Made by a program: the position numbers and the translations under genes
Source of the DNA: Flavobacterium sp. UMI-01
GTDB taxonomy: Bacteria > Bacteroidota > Bacteroidia > Flavobacteriales > Flavobacteriaceae
Assembly (NCBI RefSeq): GCF_019656315.1
Contig: NZ_BPLU01000019.1
Location: forward strand, 1 to 64,000
DNA length: 64,000 nucleotides
Reading direction: 5' to 3'
The notes under the pieces: generated by a model
What the model saw: the letters and a program-made list of their open reading frames with translations, nothing else
Database searches by the model: none
Told to the model about the DNA's origin: nothing
Shown: in pieces, positions 7,902-17,176 of the stretch
How the letters are laid out: every line of letters begins with the position of its first letter
How positions within the stretch are numbered: position 1 is the stretch's first letter

Positions 7902-9224
7902 TTAATATTTTAACCAATGATACAATTCTTTCCAACTAGGTTTTTTGCCATACATCAAAATCCCCACACGATAAATCTTTGCTGCAAACCAAACTACACC
8001 TAAAAAGGTTACTAGTAATAGGGAAACCGAAATTATAATTTGCCACAAAGGTACACCAAACGGAATTCGCATGAGCATCACAATGGGTGAAGTTAACGGA
8101 ATCATCGAAAAAGTTACCGCAATCGTACTATGAGGGTCATTGACTACACTAAAAAAACCAATATACACACTCAAAATCAACGGCATGATAATAGGTAAAA
8201 GAAACTGCTGGGAGTCGGTTTGATTATCAACAGCAGCTCCAATAGCCGCATAAAATGAACTGTACAAGAAATAACCCCCAATAAAATACACTACAAATCC
8301 TAGCAAAATAGAAACTATGGGTAATTGCCACAATTCCTTAATATACATTTGGATAGTACTTGTCATTTCAGTCGCAGAATGCTCTGCCATTGCAGGTGAA
8401 AATTGTGCTGCCGAACCCACGTTGACACCAAAAAAATATGAGGCGAATAACAGGATTGATAAGCCTAGCACAGTCCAAATAACAAATTGTAAAATCCCTG
8501 CCAAAGAAGTCCCTATGATTTTACCTATCATCAATTGAAAAGGTTTGACCGAAGATATAATAATTTCAATAATACGATTGGTTTTTTCCTCAATCACTGA
8601 ACGCATCACCATGTTGCCGTACATGATAATAAACATCATGACCAAATAACCAAATGCACCACCGATGAAAATCTTAATTTCATTAAGTCCCTTTACTGTT
8701 TCCTCTCCTGATGTTTTGGCTAAGTTAAGGACCACTTTGGCTTGTGCCTTTTGAATGGCAACAGTGTCTAAATGGGCTTTTTCAAGTTTGAGTTGGGTAA
8801 TTTTTTTTCCTATAATAGACTGAACCTTTTCAATAAAAATTAAACTAGGACTGGTGTTAGCAATGAGTTGAATTTTATTTTCTAATGTGGTTAAATCATC
8901 CGTAGGAGGAACCAATAACAAGCCCTCATAATTATGATTGGCAATGCTGTCCTTTACAAATTGGACTTCAATGGCCGATAAATCAACGTATTTATACTCT
9001 GAGTCCTTTTGATTTTGGGATACCAACTCCTTAACAAAAACTCCAGAGGGATCGTGTATGGCGATGCGTTTAGTCTCTACTTCCATCGTATTGAGGTAGC
9101 TGATAAAAATGGTAATCGCTACAAACAACAATGGACTTAAAAAGGTCATTACAATAAAAGATTTATTACGCACTTTGGCTATAAATTCTCTTTTGATAAT
9201 TAATGAAATAATACTCATTTTCAC
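7902..9224 (-). CDS. ABC-2 type transporter permease (NatB-like)
   Basis: 440 residues. There is one N-terminal membrane segment (near 23-45), a long extracytoplasmic domain rich in beta structure up to about 180, and about five membrane segments in the C-terminal half, the layout of ABC2_membrane_3/NatB permeases. The conserved GNMVMRSVIEEKTNRIIEIIISSVKPFQLMIGKIIG stretch (written here only for its EEKTNRIIE core) is typical of the family. The matching ATPase gene ends 45 bp upstream on the same strand. Family members export Na+ or small amphipathic compounds; the substrate here is unknown. Confidence 0.88.
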   Translation of the reverse strand: MKMSIISLIIKREFIAKVRNKSFIVMTFLSPLLFVAITIFISYLNTMEVETKRIAIHDPSGVFVKELVSQNQKDSEYKYVDLSAIEVQFVKDSIANHNYEGLLLVPPTDDLTTLENKIQLIANTSPSLIFIEKVQSIIGKKITQLKLEKAHLDTVAIQKAQAKVVLNLAKTSGEETVKGLNEIKIFIGGAFGYLVMMFIIMYGNMVMRSVIEEKTNRIIEIIISSVKPFQLMIGKIIGTSLAGILQFVIWTVLGLSILLFASYFFGVNVGSAAQFSPAMAEHSATEMTSTIQMYIKELWQLPIVSILLGFVVYFIGGYFLYSSFYAAIGAAVDNQTDSQQFLLPIIMPLILSVYIGFFSVVNDPHSTIAVTFSMIPLTSPIVMLMRIPFGVPLWQIIISVSLLLVTFLGVVWFAAKIYRVGILMYGKKPSWKELYHWLKY

Positions 9225-9269
9225 ATTTAAGATTAAGGATTTTTTGATTTAGGAATACCCAAATATTTA

Positions 9270-10190
9270 TTACTCGCTCACCGTTTGGATAAAAATGTCA
9301 TTTACTGACGGAATTTTTTCAACAAAGTGTGTCACCTGTCCTTTTTGCACCAATACATTCAACAATTCGTTAGGTGTGGCGTTGCCAATGTGAATCTCTA
9401 ATTTTAATTCGTTGTTCAATGACTTGAAATGCGCTGGTTTAACAGTGAATTTTTGAGTGATAGCATACATCAATCCTTCTACATCAGCACTCAAAATCCC
9501 AACTTCGTAACTATTCGTTCTGTACTGTTTTTTGACGTCGTTTACCTTGCCTTCAATCAATTTATTGGACTTGTGAATCAAAGCGATTTCATCACACAAT
9601 TCTTCCACACTCTCCATACGATGAGTAGAAAACAATATCGTGGTACCTTTTTCTTTTAAAGCTAAAATTTCGTCCTTGATTACATTAGCATTTACAGGGT
9701 CAAAACCCGAAAAAGGTTCGTCCAAAATCAATAATTTAGGCTGATGCAAGACACAAACTACAAATTGTATTTTTTGTGCCATTCCTTTGGATAACTCTTG
9801 AATTTTTTTGTTCCACCATCCTTGAATTCCCAATCGATCAAACCAAAAATCCAATTGTTTTTTGGCTTCTGACTTAGACAATCCTTTCATTTGTGCCAAA
9901 TACAAGCACTGTTCTCCCACTTTCATGCTTTGATACAAACCGCGTTCTTCGGGTAAGTAACCAATATATTGCACATGTTTGGGCTGTAACTTTTCGCCAT
10001 CCAAAATAATTTCGCCACTATCTGGCAAAGTTATTTGGTTTATAATGCGAATTAAGGAGGTTTTTCCCGCTCCATTAGGACCTAAAAGTCCGTAAATACT
10101 CCCTTTAGGCACGCTCAATGAAACTTCATTCAAGGCGGTATAGTCACCATATTGTTTGACAACTTTGTTGACTTCAAGTAAGTTATTCAT
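9270..10190 (-). CDS. ABC transporter ATP-binding protein (NatA-like)
   Basis: 306 residues. The nucleotide-binding domain shows Walker A GLLGPNGAGKTS, Q-loop near YLPEERGLY, a signature motif LSKGMAQK (S-K-G-M-A-Q in place of LSGGQ), Walker B LLILDEPFSGFD and the switch histidine FSTHRME. About 80 residues follow the ATPase core, as in NatA/YhaQ-type proteins. It is the first gene of a two-gene operon with the downstream permease and should drive export by it. The LSKGM variant is common in the ABC-2 exporter class. Confidence 0.9.
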   Translation of the reverse strand: MNNLLEVNKVVKQYGDYTALNEVSLSVPKGSIYGLLGPNGAGKTSLIRIINQITLPDSGEIILDGEKLQPKHVQYIGYLPEERGLYQSMKVGEQCLYLAQMKGLSKSEAKKQLDFWFDRLGIQGWWNKKIQELSKGMAQKIQFVVCVLHQPKLLILDEPFSGFDPVNANVIKDEILALKEKGTTILFSTHRMESVEELCDEIALIHKSNKLIEGKVNDVKKQYRTNSYEVGILSADVEGLMYAITQKFTVKPAHFKSLNNELKLEIHIGNATPNELLNVLVQKGQVTHFVEKIPSVNDIFIQTVSE

Positions 10191-10416
10191 TCTAAAATTT
10201 GAATTTGTGTAAAAGTAAATAATTCAAGGGGAAATCCTTTGATTTGTTCGATAAAAAAAGAGTCAACCTGCGTTTAAAAACAACCCAAGTTTGCTTTGAT
10301 TGTTTATTTTTTTGAACTAAATCATGATTATCATTTCTATCTCAATCGGTTTACCGGACACATGGTTCATTTCAGAAATTAGCAAATCAAAGGTAAAAGC
10401 TTGGCATCCCAGAATA

Positions 10417-10449
10417 AAAAAACCCATTCCTATTGTGATAAGAATGGGC
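10417..10449 (-). terminator. terminator downstream of dnaJ
   Basis: Reading on the minus strand, gaatggg/cccattc pair (10442-10448 with 10423-10429) around a ~12-nt loop and are followed by a run of seven T (the A-run at 10416-10422 on the plus strand). It lies 38 bp after the dnaJ stop and fits a rho-independent terminator for grpE-dnaJ. Confidence 0.75.
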
Positions 10450-10486
10450 TTTATAAGTGGTGATTTTAAATGAAACTTAGCTTCAT

Positions 10487-11602
10487 TTAAGAAAACATAT
10501 CTTTTACTTTTTCAAAAAATGACTTGTCTGATTTTTCAGGATTTGGATTGAAATTTTCGTCATCCAAGTATTTTTCAAAAAATTGTCTCTGTTCTTTATT
10601 CAACGTTTTAGGAGTCCAAACATTTACATGAACCAATAAGTCACCATTACCGTATCCATTGATACTTGGGATTCCTTTTCCTTTCAAACGCAAAATTTTT
10701 CCCGATTGGATTCCTTCTTCGAGTTTGATGCGTACTTTTCCGTTTACCGCTTCGATATCTTTGGAGACACCTAAAATCGCTTCAGGGAAACTGATGTACA
10801 AATCGTAATGAAGGTTCTCTCCTTCACGTTTTAAAAATTCGTGTTCTAACTCTTCTATCGCAACAATCAAATCTCCAGGAACACTGTTACCTGGCGCATC
10901 ATTTCCTTTACCAGAAACTTTCAATTGCATTCCGTCCACTACACCAGCAGGAATTTTGATAGAAACGGTTTCGTCTTCTAAAATCATTCCTTGCGCATCT
11001 GCTTGAGATGGTTTTTTGTCTAAAATTTGACCTGAGCCTCCACAAGCAGGACAAGTCGTAGCCGACTGCATACGTCCCAAAATAGTATTGGTCACACGCA
11101 TTACCTGCCCTTGTCCGTTACAAGTAGTACACGTTTTATAGGTTACCCCTGGCGCTTGAACTTTGCGCTTTACTTTTACTTTTTTCTCTACACCATTAGC
11201 AATTTCTTCTAAGGTGAGTTTTACTTTGATTCGAAGATTACTTCCTTTGACTCTTTGAGGACCACGTGATCCACCGCCAAATCCTCCGAAACCACCACCA
11301 AAGATGTCACCAAACTGGCTGAAAATATCGTCCATATTCATGCCACCATGTCCACCAAAACCTCCTGAACCATCAAATGCTTGGTGTCCATACTGGTCGT
11401 ATTTGGCTTTTTTGGCAGGATCTCCTAAGACCTCATAGGCTTCGGCTGCTTCTTTGAATTTTTCTTCTGCCGTTTTGTCTCCTGGATTTTTGTCAGGGTG
11501 ATATTCAATGGCTTTTTTTCGGTAGGCTTTCTTAATCGCTGCAGCATCAGCCCCTTTAGAAAGTCCTAATATTTCGTAAAAATCTTTTTTCATTGTATTC
11601 AT
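10487..11602 (-). CDS. dnaJ: chaperone protein DnaJ
   Basis: 371 residues, full length. The order is a J domain (residues 5-70, with HPDKNPGD), a Gly/Phe-rich linker (GGHGGMNMDD...GGFGGFGGG), a zinc-binding region and the C-terminal substrate-binding domains. The zinc region is reduced: CxxCxGxG repeats are visible as CTTCNGQG and CPACGGSG, that is two repeats where E. coli DnaJ has four, as seen in some Bacteroidota. It stimulates DnaK ATPase and delivers unfolded clients in the cytoplasm. The gene follows grpE directly, the same operon order as in many Bacteroidota. Confidence 0.95.
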   Translation of the reverse strand: MNTMKKDFYEILGLSKGADAAAIKKAYRKKAIEYHPDKNPGDKTAEEKFKEAAEAYEVLGDPAKKAKYDQYGHQAFDGSGGFGGHGGMNMDDIFSQFGDIFGGGFGGFGGGSRGPQRVKGSNLRIKVKLTLEEIANGVEKKVKVKRKVQAPGVTYKTCTTCNGQGQVMRVTNTILGRMQSATTCPACGGSGQILDKKPSQADAQGMILEDETVSIKIPAGVVDGMQLKVSGKGNDAPGNSVPGDLIVAIEELEHEFLKREGENLHYDLYISFPEAILGVSKDIEAVNGKVRIKLEEGIQSGKILRLKGKGIPSINGYGNGDLLVHVNVWTPKTLNKEQRQFFEKYLDDENFNPNPEKSDKSFFEKVKDMFS

Positions 11603-11640
11603 TTAGGTTGAAAATTACAGCAGTGCGTAGTTACGCTTAT

Positions 11641-12201
11641 TTATTGCCCAATTACAACTTTAGGAAAACGAATAATTTTATCTCCTAATTTGTATCCTTT
11701 TTCAAGAACATCCACAATTTTACCTTTCATATCGTCAGACGGGGCAGGTATTTGTGTAATCGCTTCAGCAAAATCAGCATTAAAAGCATCTCCTGCATTT
11801 ACCTCCACTAACTCTAATCCTTTAGCGTTCAAAGTACTTTTTAATTTTTCATGTATCAATTCCACGCCTTTAGAAACTGCTTCATTTTCTGATTTAGCAA
11901 TTTCCACCACCGCTCTGTCAAAATCATCTAAAACAGGTAACAAAGCTTGCAACACATCTTGATTAGCTGTTTTGAATAACTCGATACGTTCTTTAGTAGT
12001 TCGTCTTTTGTAATTTTCAAATTCAGCAAATAATCTCAAAAATTTATCTTTTTCATTTGCCAAGTCTTTTGCTAATTGCTCTTCAACACTTAATTCCTCA
12101 GCATTTGTCTCTTCAGCTGCAACTTGTTCTCCACCAACATTGTTATTTTCCAATGCTCCATCGGCTACTTTTTGATCGATCTCTGTATTTTCAGTAGTCA
12201 T
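11641..12201 (-). CDS. grpE: nucleotide exchange factor GrpE
   Basis: Co-chaperone that releases ADP from DnaK. A disordered acidic N-terminus (NNNVGGEQVAAEETNAEEL) precedes a long coiled coil (QLAKDLANEKDKFLRLFAEFENYKRR) and the C-terminal beta domain ending GYKLGDKIIRFPKVVIGQ, with the typical LLPVLDDFDRA core. The start is uncertain: ATG at 12201 (MTTENTE) has an aaagg box 5 bp upstream and is chosen here; ATG at 12234 (MFKNIFK) would add 11 residues; an upstream GTG at 12279 follows a stop directly and seems unlikely. It lies 38 bp before dnaJ. Confidence 0.93.
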   Translation of the reverse strand: MTTENTEIDQKVADGALENNNVGGEQVAAEETNAEELSVEEQLAKDLANEKDKFLRLFAEFENYKRRTTKERIELFKTANQDVLQALLPVLDDFDRAVVEIAKSENEAVSKGVELIHEKLKSTLNAKGLELVEVNAGDAFNADFAEAITQIPAPSDDMKGKIVDVLEKGYKLGDKIIRFPKVVIGQ

Positions 12202-12541
12202 ATTACCTTTATTTTTAAAAATATTCTTAAACATATTTTGAACTTTCTTTTGGAAAGCAAAAGTACTGCCAAAACGCACTAAACGTCAAATTGTCAGTCC
12301 GATTTTTGAAAAATCCAAAATCGGCTGTTATTTTTTCATTATTAATTTAAATTTTAATACAATTTTATGAATTATATCAATTGTTTTATTTATGTTTGTA
12401 ATCTATTCTCCTTCATTAGGGACTCTAAGGTTATTTACTATATTATTAATTCACTATACCTTATATCAAAAAAAAGCTTTGTTTTATAAAACAAAGCTTT
12501 TTTTATACCTATTAAATTGAGACCATCCAAGACTTAAACTC
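12202..12541. other. grpE leader and hisS downstream region
   Basis: No gene is visible here apart from the alternative grpE starts at 12234 and 12279. The right part contains a strong terminator (12469-12504). The left part should carry the grpE-dnaJ promoter; no clear CIRCE-type inverted repeat was found. Confidence 0.4.
12469..12504. terminator. near-perfect palindromic terminator after hisS
   Basis: The sequence is symmetric around 12486/12487 (gttttataaaac at its centre), with arms aaaaaagcttt and aaagctttttt. It has an A-run on one side and a T-run on the other, so it can act on both strands. It lies 38 bp beyond the hisS stop. Confidence 0.88.
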
Positions 12542-13915
12542 TTACGCTAACAAACTTTTTTTCAATCCTTCCAAATCAACTAAAATCTGCTCGCCTGTGG
12601 TTAGGTTTTTAAGAGCATACTGACCTGTTTTCATCTCTTCGTCACCTACAATTACGGCGTACGGAATATGACGTTTGTCAGCATGTTGAAATTGTTTTCC
12701 CAACTTTACATTATCAGGATACATTTCGACTTTTATACCTGAGGCTCTCAATTCTTTAATAGCACTCATCGCGTACAAGGCTTCATTTTCGCCATAATTA
12801 AGAAATAACGCCTTAGTGGATATGGTAACTGTTTTGGGAAACAAATCCAATTCTTCAATAACTAAATAGATACGGTCTAATCCAAAAGAAATCCCAACAC
12901 CACTCATGTTTTTTAATCCAAAAATCCCTGTCAAATCATCATAACGGCCACCGCCTCCAATTGAACCCATCGTTACTCCTTTGGGCGCAGCTACTTCAAA
13001 AATAGCCCCTGTATAATAATTTAACCCTCTTGCCAAAGTCACATCCAAATCCAAAATAACAGTGGCTAAACCTAATTCCAATACCTTGTCACATATAAAA
13101 CGCAACTCGGCTATTCCTTTCATTCCTTCTTGAGATTCAGCCAACAATTGGGATAGCTTCTCCAGTTTCTCGGTGATGGTGCCAGTAAAATTAAATAGAG
13201 GTTGTACTTTTTGGATGGCAGTTTCAGTAATTCCTTTATCCATCATTTCTTTTTTAACTCCTTCCTCACCTATTTTGTCCAGTTTATCCAAAGCTACTGT
13301 GAAATCAATCAATTTATCCGAAGCGCCGATTACTTCTGCTATTCCAGACAAAATCTTGCGATTGTTGATTTTTACTGTAGCACCATTCAATCCTAAATCA
13401 GTAAAAACAGCATCATATAATTGGACCAATTCAACTTCTTGCCAAAGCGATTGAGACCCTACGACATCGGCATCACATTGAAAAAATTCTCTAAAACGCC
13501 CTTTTTGAGGTCGATCCGCACGCCAAACAGGTTGGATTTGGTATCGTTTAAAAGGGAATTCAATCTCGTTTTGGTGTTGCACTACATAACGAGCAAAAGG
13601 AACAGTCAAATCATAACGCAAGGCTTTTTCAGAAATACTAGCAGTGAGTTTTGTACTGTCTTTGGCTTCTAAATGAGTCGCATTGGCTTTAGCCAAATAA
13701 TCCCCTGAGTTTAATATTTTAAAAATCAAACGATCGCCTTCTTCTCCATATTTCCCCATTAAGGTTTCAGAGTTTTCAAATGAAGGAGTTTCTATGGGTT
13801 GGAAACCAAATTTCTCAAAATTGGTTCTTATAGTTTGGATAATGTATTGTCTTTTTGCCACCTCAACTGGTGAAAAATCTCTAGTTCCTTTAGGAATACT
13901 GGGTTTTGATGCCAT
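12542..13915 (-). CDS. hisS: histidine--tRNA ligase
   Basis: 457 residues, class II aminoacyl-tRNA synthetase. Visible motifs are GTRDFSP at the N-terminus, [12 protein letters not shown], motif 2 in [19 protein letters not shown] (quoted in part: [11 protein letters not shown]), the histidine-A signature [10 protein letters not shown], the GGGGRYDDL loop and motif 3 [11 protein letters not shown]. The C-terminal anticodon-binding domain runs from about residue 360. It charges tRNA-His in the cytoplasm. The gene stands alone; a terminator follows it, and a repeat-rich stretch precedes it. Confidence 0.97.
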   Translation of the reverse strand: MASKPSIPKGTRDFSPVEVAKRQYIIQTIRTNFEKFGFQPIETPSFENSETLMGKYGEEGDRLIFKILNSGDYLAKANATHLEAKDSTKLTASISEKALRYDLTVPFARYVVQHQNEIEFPFKRYQIQPVWRADRPQKGRFREFFQCDADVVGSQSLWQEVELVQLYDAVFTDLGLNGATVKINNRKILSGIAEVIGASDKLIDFTVALDKLDKIGEEGVKKEMMDKGITETAIQKVQPLFNFTGTITEKLEKLSQLLAESQEGMKGIAELRFICDKVLELGLATVILDLDVTLARGLNYYTGAIFEVAAPKGVTMGSIGGGGRYDDLTGIFGLKNMSGVGISFGLDRIYLVIEELDLFPKTVTISTKALFLNYGENEALYAMSAIKELRASGIKVEMYPDNVKLGKQFQHADKRHIPYAVIVGDEEMKTGQYALKNLTTGEQILVDLEGLKKSLLA

Positions 13916-14011
13916 TATAATTATTTAAAAAAAATTGGTGATTATGGATTAACCCAAAATCTTTGCAAATATCTTATTTTTAAAATAAATCTGTTTACTA
14001 ATTGTAGTTTT

Positions 14012-14032
14012 TTAAACATATAAGTCATTTAT
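14012..14032. repeat. partial copy of the 155-bp repeat head
   Basis: The phrase aaacatataagtcat, the start of each unit of the tandem array that follows, also occurs here about 80 bp before the array. The sequence after it is diverged, so this is a fragment rather than a fifth copy. Confidence 0.5.
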
Positions 14033-14095
14033 GTTTTTTTTTTAAAACCATTTAAGAAATATAAGAACATTTAAGCTTTGTGGTAAAAATATTGA

Positions 14096-14714
14096 AACAT
14101 ATAAGTCATGTAAGTTATTTGCTTTGACTGGTTTTTAAAACTCTTAAAAAAAGAAGCGCATATCAGTAGGGACTCGTCCCTTGCGATGAATCTTAAGTCC
14201 TGAAATTTGGATTTCTTTAATTTTTAAAATCTGTGTCCAAAAAAAAAAAAAAAATAACACATAAGTCATATAAGTTATTTGCTTTGACTGGTTTTTAAAA
14301 CTCTTAAAAAAAGGAGCGCATATCAGTAGGGACTCGTCCCTTGCGATGAATCTTAAGTCCTGAAATTTGAATTTCTTTAATTTCTAAAATTTGTGTTCCA
14401 AAAAAAATTAACATATAAGTCATGTAAGTTATTTGCTTTAACTGGTTTTTAAAACTCATTAAAAAAAGAAACGCATATCAGTAAGGACTCGTCCCTGACA
14501 GTGAATCTTAAGTCGTGAAATTTGGATTTCTCTAATTTCTAAAATCTGTGTTCCAAAAAAAAATTAACATATAAGTCATGTAAGTTATTTGCTTTGATTG
14601 GTTTTTAAAACTCTTAAAAAAAAGCGCATATCAGTAGGGACTCGTCCCTTGCGATGAATCTTAAGTCGTGAAATTTGAATTTCTCTAATTTCTAAAATCT
14701 GTGTTCCAAAAAAA
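14096..14714. repeat. tandem array of four ~155-bp repeats
   Basis: Four consecutive units start with aacatataagtcat(g/a)taag at 14096, 14256, 14410 and 14566 (periods 160, 154, 156). Each contains ttatttgcttt(g/a)a(c/t)tgg, a short hairpin centred on (g/a)ggactcgtccc (14169-14180 in unit 1), then gaatcttaagtc and ends ctgtgttcc plus an A-run of variable length. Differences between units are scattered substitutions and A-run length changes. No reading frame spans the array. It fills most of the ~935-bp gap between hisS and a divergently placed ABC permease; the rest of the gap looks empty. Confidence 0.92.
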
Positions 14715-14851
14715 TCAAACAGCCAAGTTATCTACTACACCTCCTTTCAAAAAATCTTTAAAAGCTTATATGACTAATATTGTTAAAAAAAATCGTTCTT
14801 ATTTGTCTAACTGGAATTGCTACAAAAAATGTACTTTAGTATCAAATTAAA

Positions 14852-16096
14852 ATGATGTTACAATTATTTAAAGAAAACATTCGCATTGCTATAGGTTCTA
14901 TACGTACCCAAATCTTGCGCACCATTTTGACGGTAATTATTATCGCTATCGGAATCACCGCCTTAGTAGGAATATTAACAGTAGTATCAGCTTTGGAGAA
15001 CACCATTTCATCCGACTTTACTTCGATGGGCGCTAATACTTTTTCCATTAAACAATACGAAAATGTACTGCGAAAACGCCACGGAGAAACTCGAAAAATT
15101 ACAAATCCTGTGATTTCCTATCCAGAAGCCCTCGCTTTTAAAAACAAATTTGATTACCCGCTCACCCAAACGTCATTGTCTTTCAGAGCCACAGGAACCG
15201 CAGAAGTAAAATTTAATACCGAAAAAACAGACCCCGAAATCACCATTATGGGTGTCGATGAATTTTTCCTGACTAACTCAGGTTTAGAGACTAAAATAGG
15301 CAGGAATTTCAATCGTTTTGACATTAGCAACAACAGCCATAGTTGCATTGTAGGTTCCGATTTTGAAAAAGGCCTTCTAAAAGATGTCAATCCTATTGGA
15401 AAAACAATTTCGATTCGGGGGGCGCGATTTAAGGTTATCGGTGTTTTAAAAGAAAAAGGAGCTACTTTTGAGAACAATCAAGATTTACGAGTGTTGATTC
15501 CTATTCAATTGGCTAGGTCTCTTTTTACAGCACCAAACATCAATTATTCCATCAGTATCTTAACGCAAAAAAACGAACTTCTTGACCAAGCTATCGACCA
15601 AGCTATTAGTACGATGAGGAAAATCAGAAAATTAAGCCCGGTAGAGGAAAACAATTTTGGTGTCATTCGTTCAGATGACTTGATTAATAAAATTCTTGGT
15701 ATTACAAAATACTTAGGATTGGCCTCTTGGGGTATAGGTGTGGTTACTATTTTAGGATCTTCGATTGCACTAATGAACATTATGATTGTTTCGGTAACAG
15801 AACGCACAAGGGAAATTGGGGTCAGAAAAGCGTTAGGAGCCAAAAAAACAACGGTAGCAATTCAATTTTTTATCGAGACCCTACTTATTGGACAATTAGG
15901 CGGAATCATTGGGATTGTATTAGGAATACTCATCGGTTTTGGAATTGCCTCTGCAATGCAATTTGATTTTGTTATTCCGTGGCTTGCCATATTTGCCGCT
16001 TTTATGACAAGTTTTATTGTGGCCATACTCTCTGGGTTATACCCAGCTATCAAAGCTTCAAAGCTAGACCCTATTGAAGCATTACGATATGAATAA
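14852..16096 (+). CDS. MacB/FtsX-type ABC transporter permease
   Basis: 414 residues. An N-terminal membrane segment (about 20-45, TILTVIIIAIGITALVGIL) is followed by a MacB periplasmic core domain and a C-terminal FtsX domain with three membrane segments and the family phrase TERTREIGVRKALGAKK. It ends LYPAIKASKLDPIEALRYE, typical of MacB-like permeases. Such proteins work mechanically in the inner membrane with a LolD/MacB-type ATPase, in lipoprotein transport or efflux. No ATPase gene lies beside it. An ATG two codons upstream (14849 or so) cannot be excluded. Confidence 0.9.
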   Translation: MMLQLFKENIRIAIGSIRTQILRTILTVIIIAIGITALVGILTVVSALENTISSDFTSMGANTFSIKQYENVLRKRHGETRKITNPVISYPEALAFKNKFDYPLTQTSLSFRATGTAEVKFNTEKTDPEITIMGVDEFFLTNSGLETKIGRNFNRFDISNNSHSCIVGSDFEKGLLKDVNPIGKTISIRGARFKVIGVLKEKGATFENNQDLRVLIPIQLARSLFTAPNINYSISILTQKNELLDQAIDQAISTMRKIRKLSPVEENNFGVIRSDDLINKILGITKYLGLASWGIGVVTILGSSIALMNIMIVSVTERTREIGVRKALGAKKTTVAIQFFIETLLIGQLGGIIGIVLGILIGFGIASAMQFDFVIPWLAIFAAFMTSFIVAILSGLYPAIKASKLDPIEALRYE

Positions 16097-16122
16097 TCAG
16101 AAGTTAGAGATTTAAAGATACC

Positions 16123-16216
16123 AATTAAACAATTAAACAATTAAACAATTAAACAATTAAACAATTAAACAATTAAACAATTAAACAATTAAACAATTAA
16201 ACAATTAAACAATTAA
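16123..16216. repeat. 8-bp microsatellite, (aattaaac) x 11
   Basis: Eleven perfect copies of aattaaac run from 16123 to 16210, with a partial twelfth to 16216. The array fills the space between two converging genes and touches the prmC stop codon (16217-16219), so copy-number changes would not alter either protein. Such arrays arise by strand slippage. Confidence 0.97.
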
Positions 16217-17065
16217 CTAAACACTACACCCAATCATCCTATCATTTCCATAAATATCTTTTCTCAATTCGATATTATTAAAATGCAATTGTTGCAACAA
16301 AGTGATCATTTCTTGCCCTAAATATTGATTAATTTCAAAAAACAATTGCCCTCCTACCACAACATTTTTTTGAGCGAGTTGTGCAATTTTAGTATAAAAA
16401 ACCAAAGCATTATCATCTGCTACAAAAAGCGCCAAATGAGGCTCATACTCTAAAACATTTTTCTTAATTTCCTGTTTTTCTAAATTTCGGACATAGGGTG
16501 GATTTGACACAATAACATCAAACAGTTGACCTAAATCAGTTGTTTCAAGAATGTTTTGTTTAATAAATTGGACGTAAACATCGTTTTTTAGGGCATTCCT
16601 TTGAGCAGTTTCCAAGGCTCCTTCTGACACATCGATAGCATACACCTCAGCATGGGGAAGTTTTTTAGCCAAGGTGATAGCAATACAACCCGAGCCAGTA
16701 CCAATATCGAGAATTTTTATCTTATGTGCTGTCTTTTGATTTTTAGAAACAATCCAATCCACTAGCTCCTCAGTTTCGGGACGCGGAATTAACACATTGG
16801 AGTTTACTTCAAACTCTAACCCATAAAAAGAGGTTGTTCCTAATAGATATTGAATAGGAATTTCCTGCTGAAGCTTTTGAAGAATATCATTCCAAAAAAC
16901 CAACTCTGTTTCGGAAAATACTAAATTAGGCTGCAAGGCTACATCCACACGCCTGAGTTGCCGCTGTTTTTCTAAAATTAAATAAAAAAAGCTTGCTGCC
17001 TCATCTGCATCATACTGCGAGCTTAACTCTTGAACAAAACGATCTCGATAGTTTCTAATTGTCAT
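16217..17065 (-). CDS. prmC: peptide chain release factor N5-glutamine methyltransferase PrmC
   Basis: Methylates the GGQ glutamine of release factors RF1 and RF2. From the ATG at 17065 (MTIRNYRDRF) the protein has 282 residues, the normal length; a further upstream ATG at 17128 would add 21 atypical residues. An N-terminal helical domain precedes a Rossmann methyltransferase with the SAM loop ILDIGTGSGCIAITLA and the substrate-binding motif VSNPPYV. The C-terminus reads FNNIELRKDIYGNDRMIGC, as in other PrmC proteins. Its divergent neighbour is ribD. Confidence 0.95.
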   Translation of the reverse strand: MTIRNYRDRFVQELSSQYDADEAASFFYLILEKQRQLRRVDVALQPNLVFSETELVFWNDILQKLQQEIPIQYLLGTTSFYGLEFEVNSNVLIPRPETEELVDWIVSKNQKTAHKIKILDIGTGSGCIAITLAKKLPHAEVYAIDVSEGALETAQRNALKNDVYVQFIKQNILETTDLGQLFDVIVSNPPYVRNLEKQEIKKNVLEYEPHLALFVADDNALVFYTKIAQLAQKNVVVGGQLFFEINQYLGQEMITLLQQLHFNNIELRKDIYGNDRMIGCSV

Positions 17066-17176
17066 AATTGATTTTCCCTCCCAATTTTCTTGAAAAGAAG
17101 TCACAAAAGTAACAATAGTTGTTTGCAAATTGTATTTTTATCCTCAAAACCAAAACCAAAATAGTATTTTTGCGGT

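Noticed and set aside
14096-14714. CRISPR array
   Set aside because: Units are ~155 bp without unique spacers and there are no cas genes; it is a plain tandem repeat.
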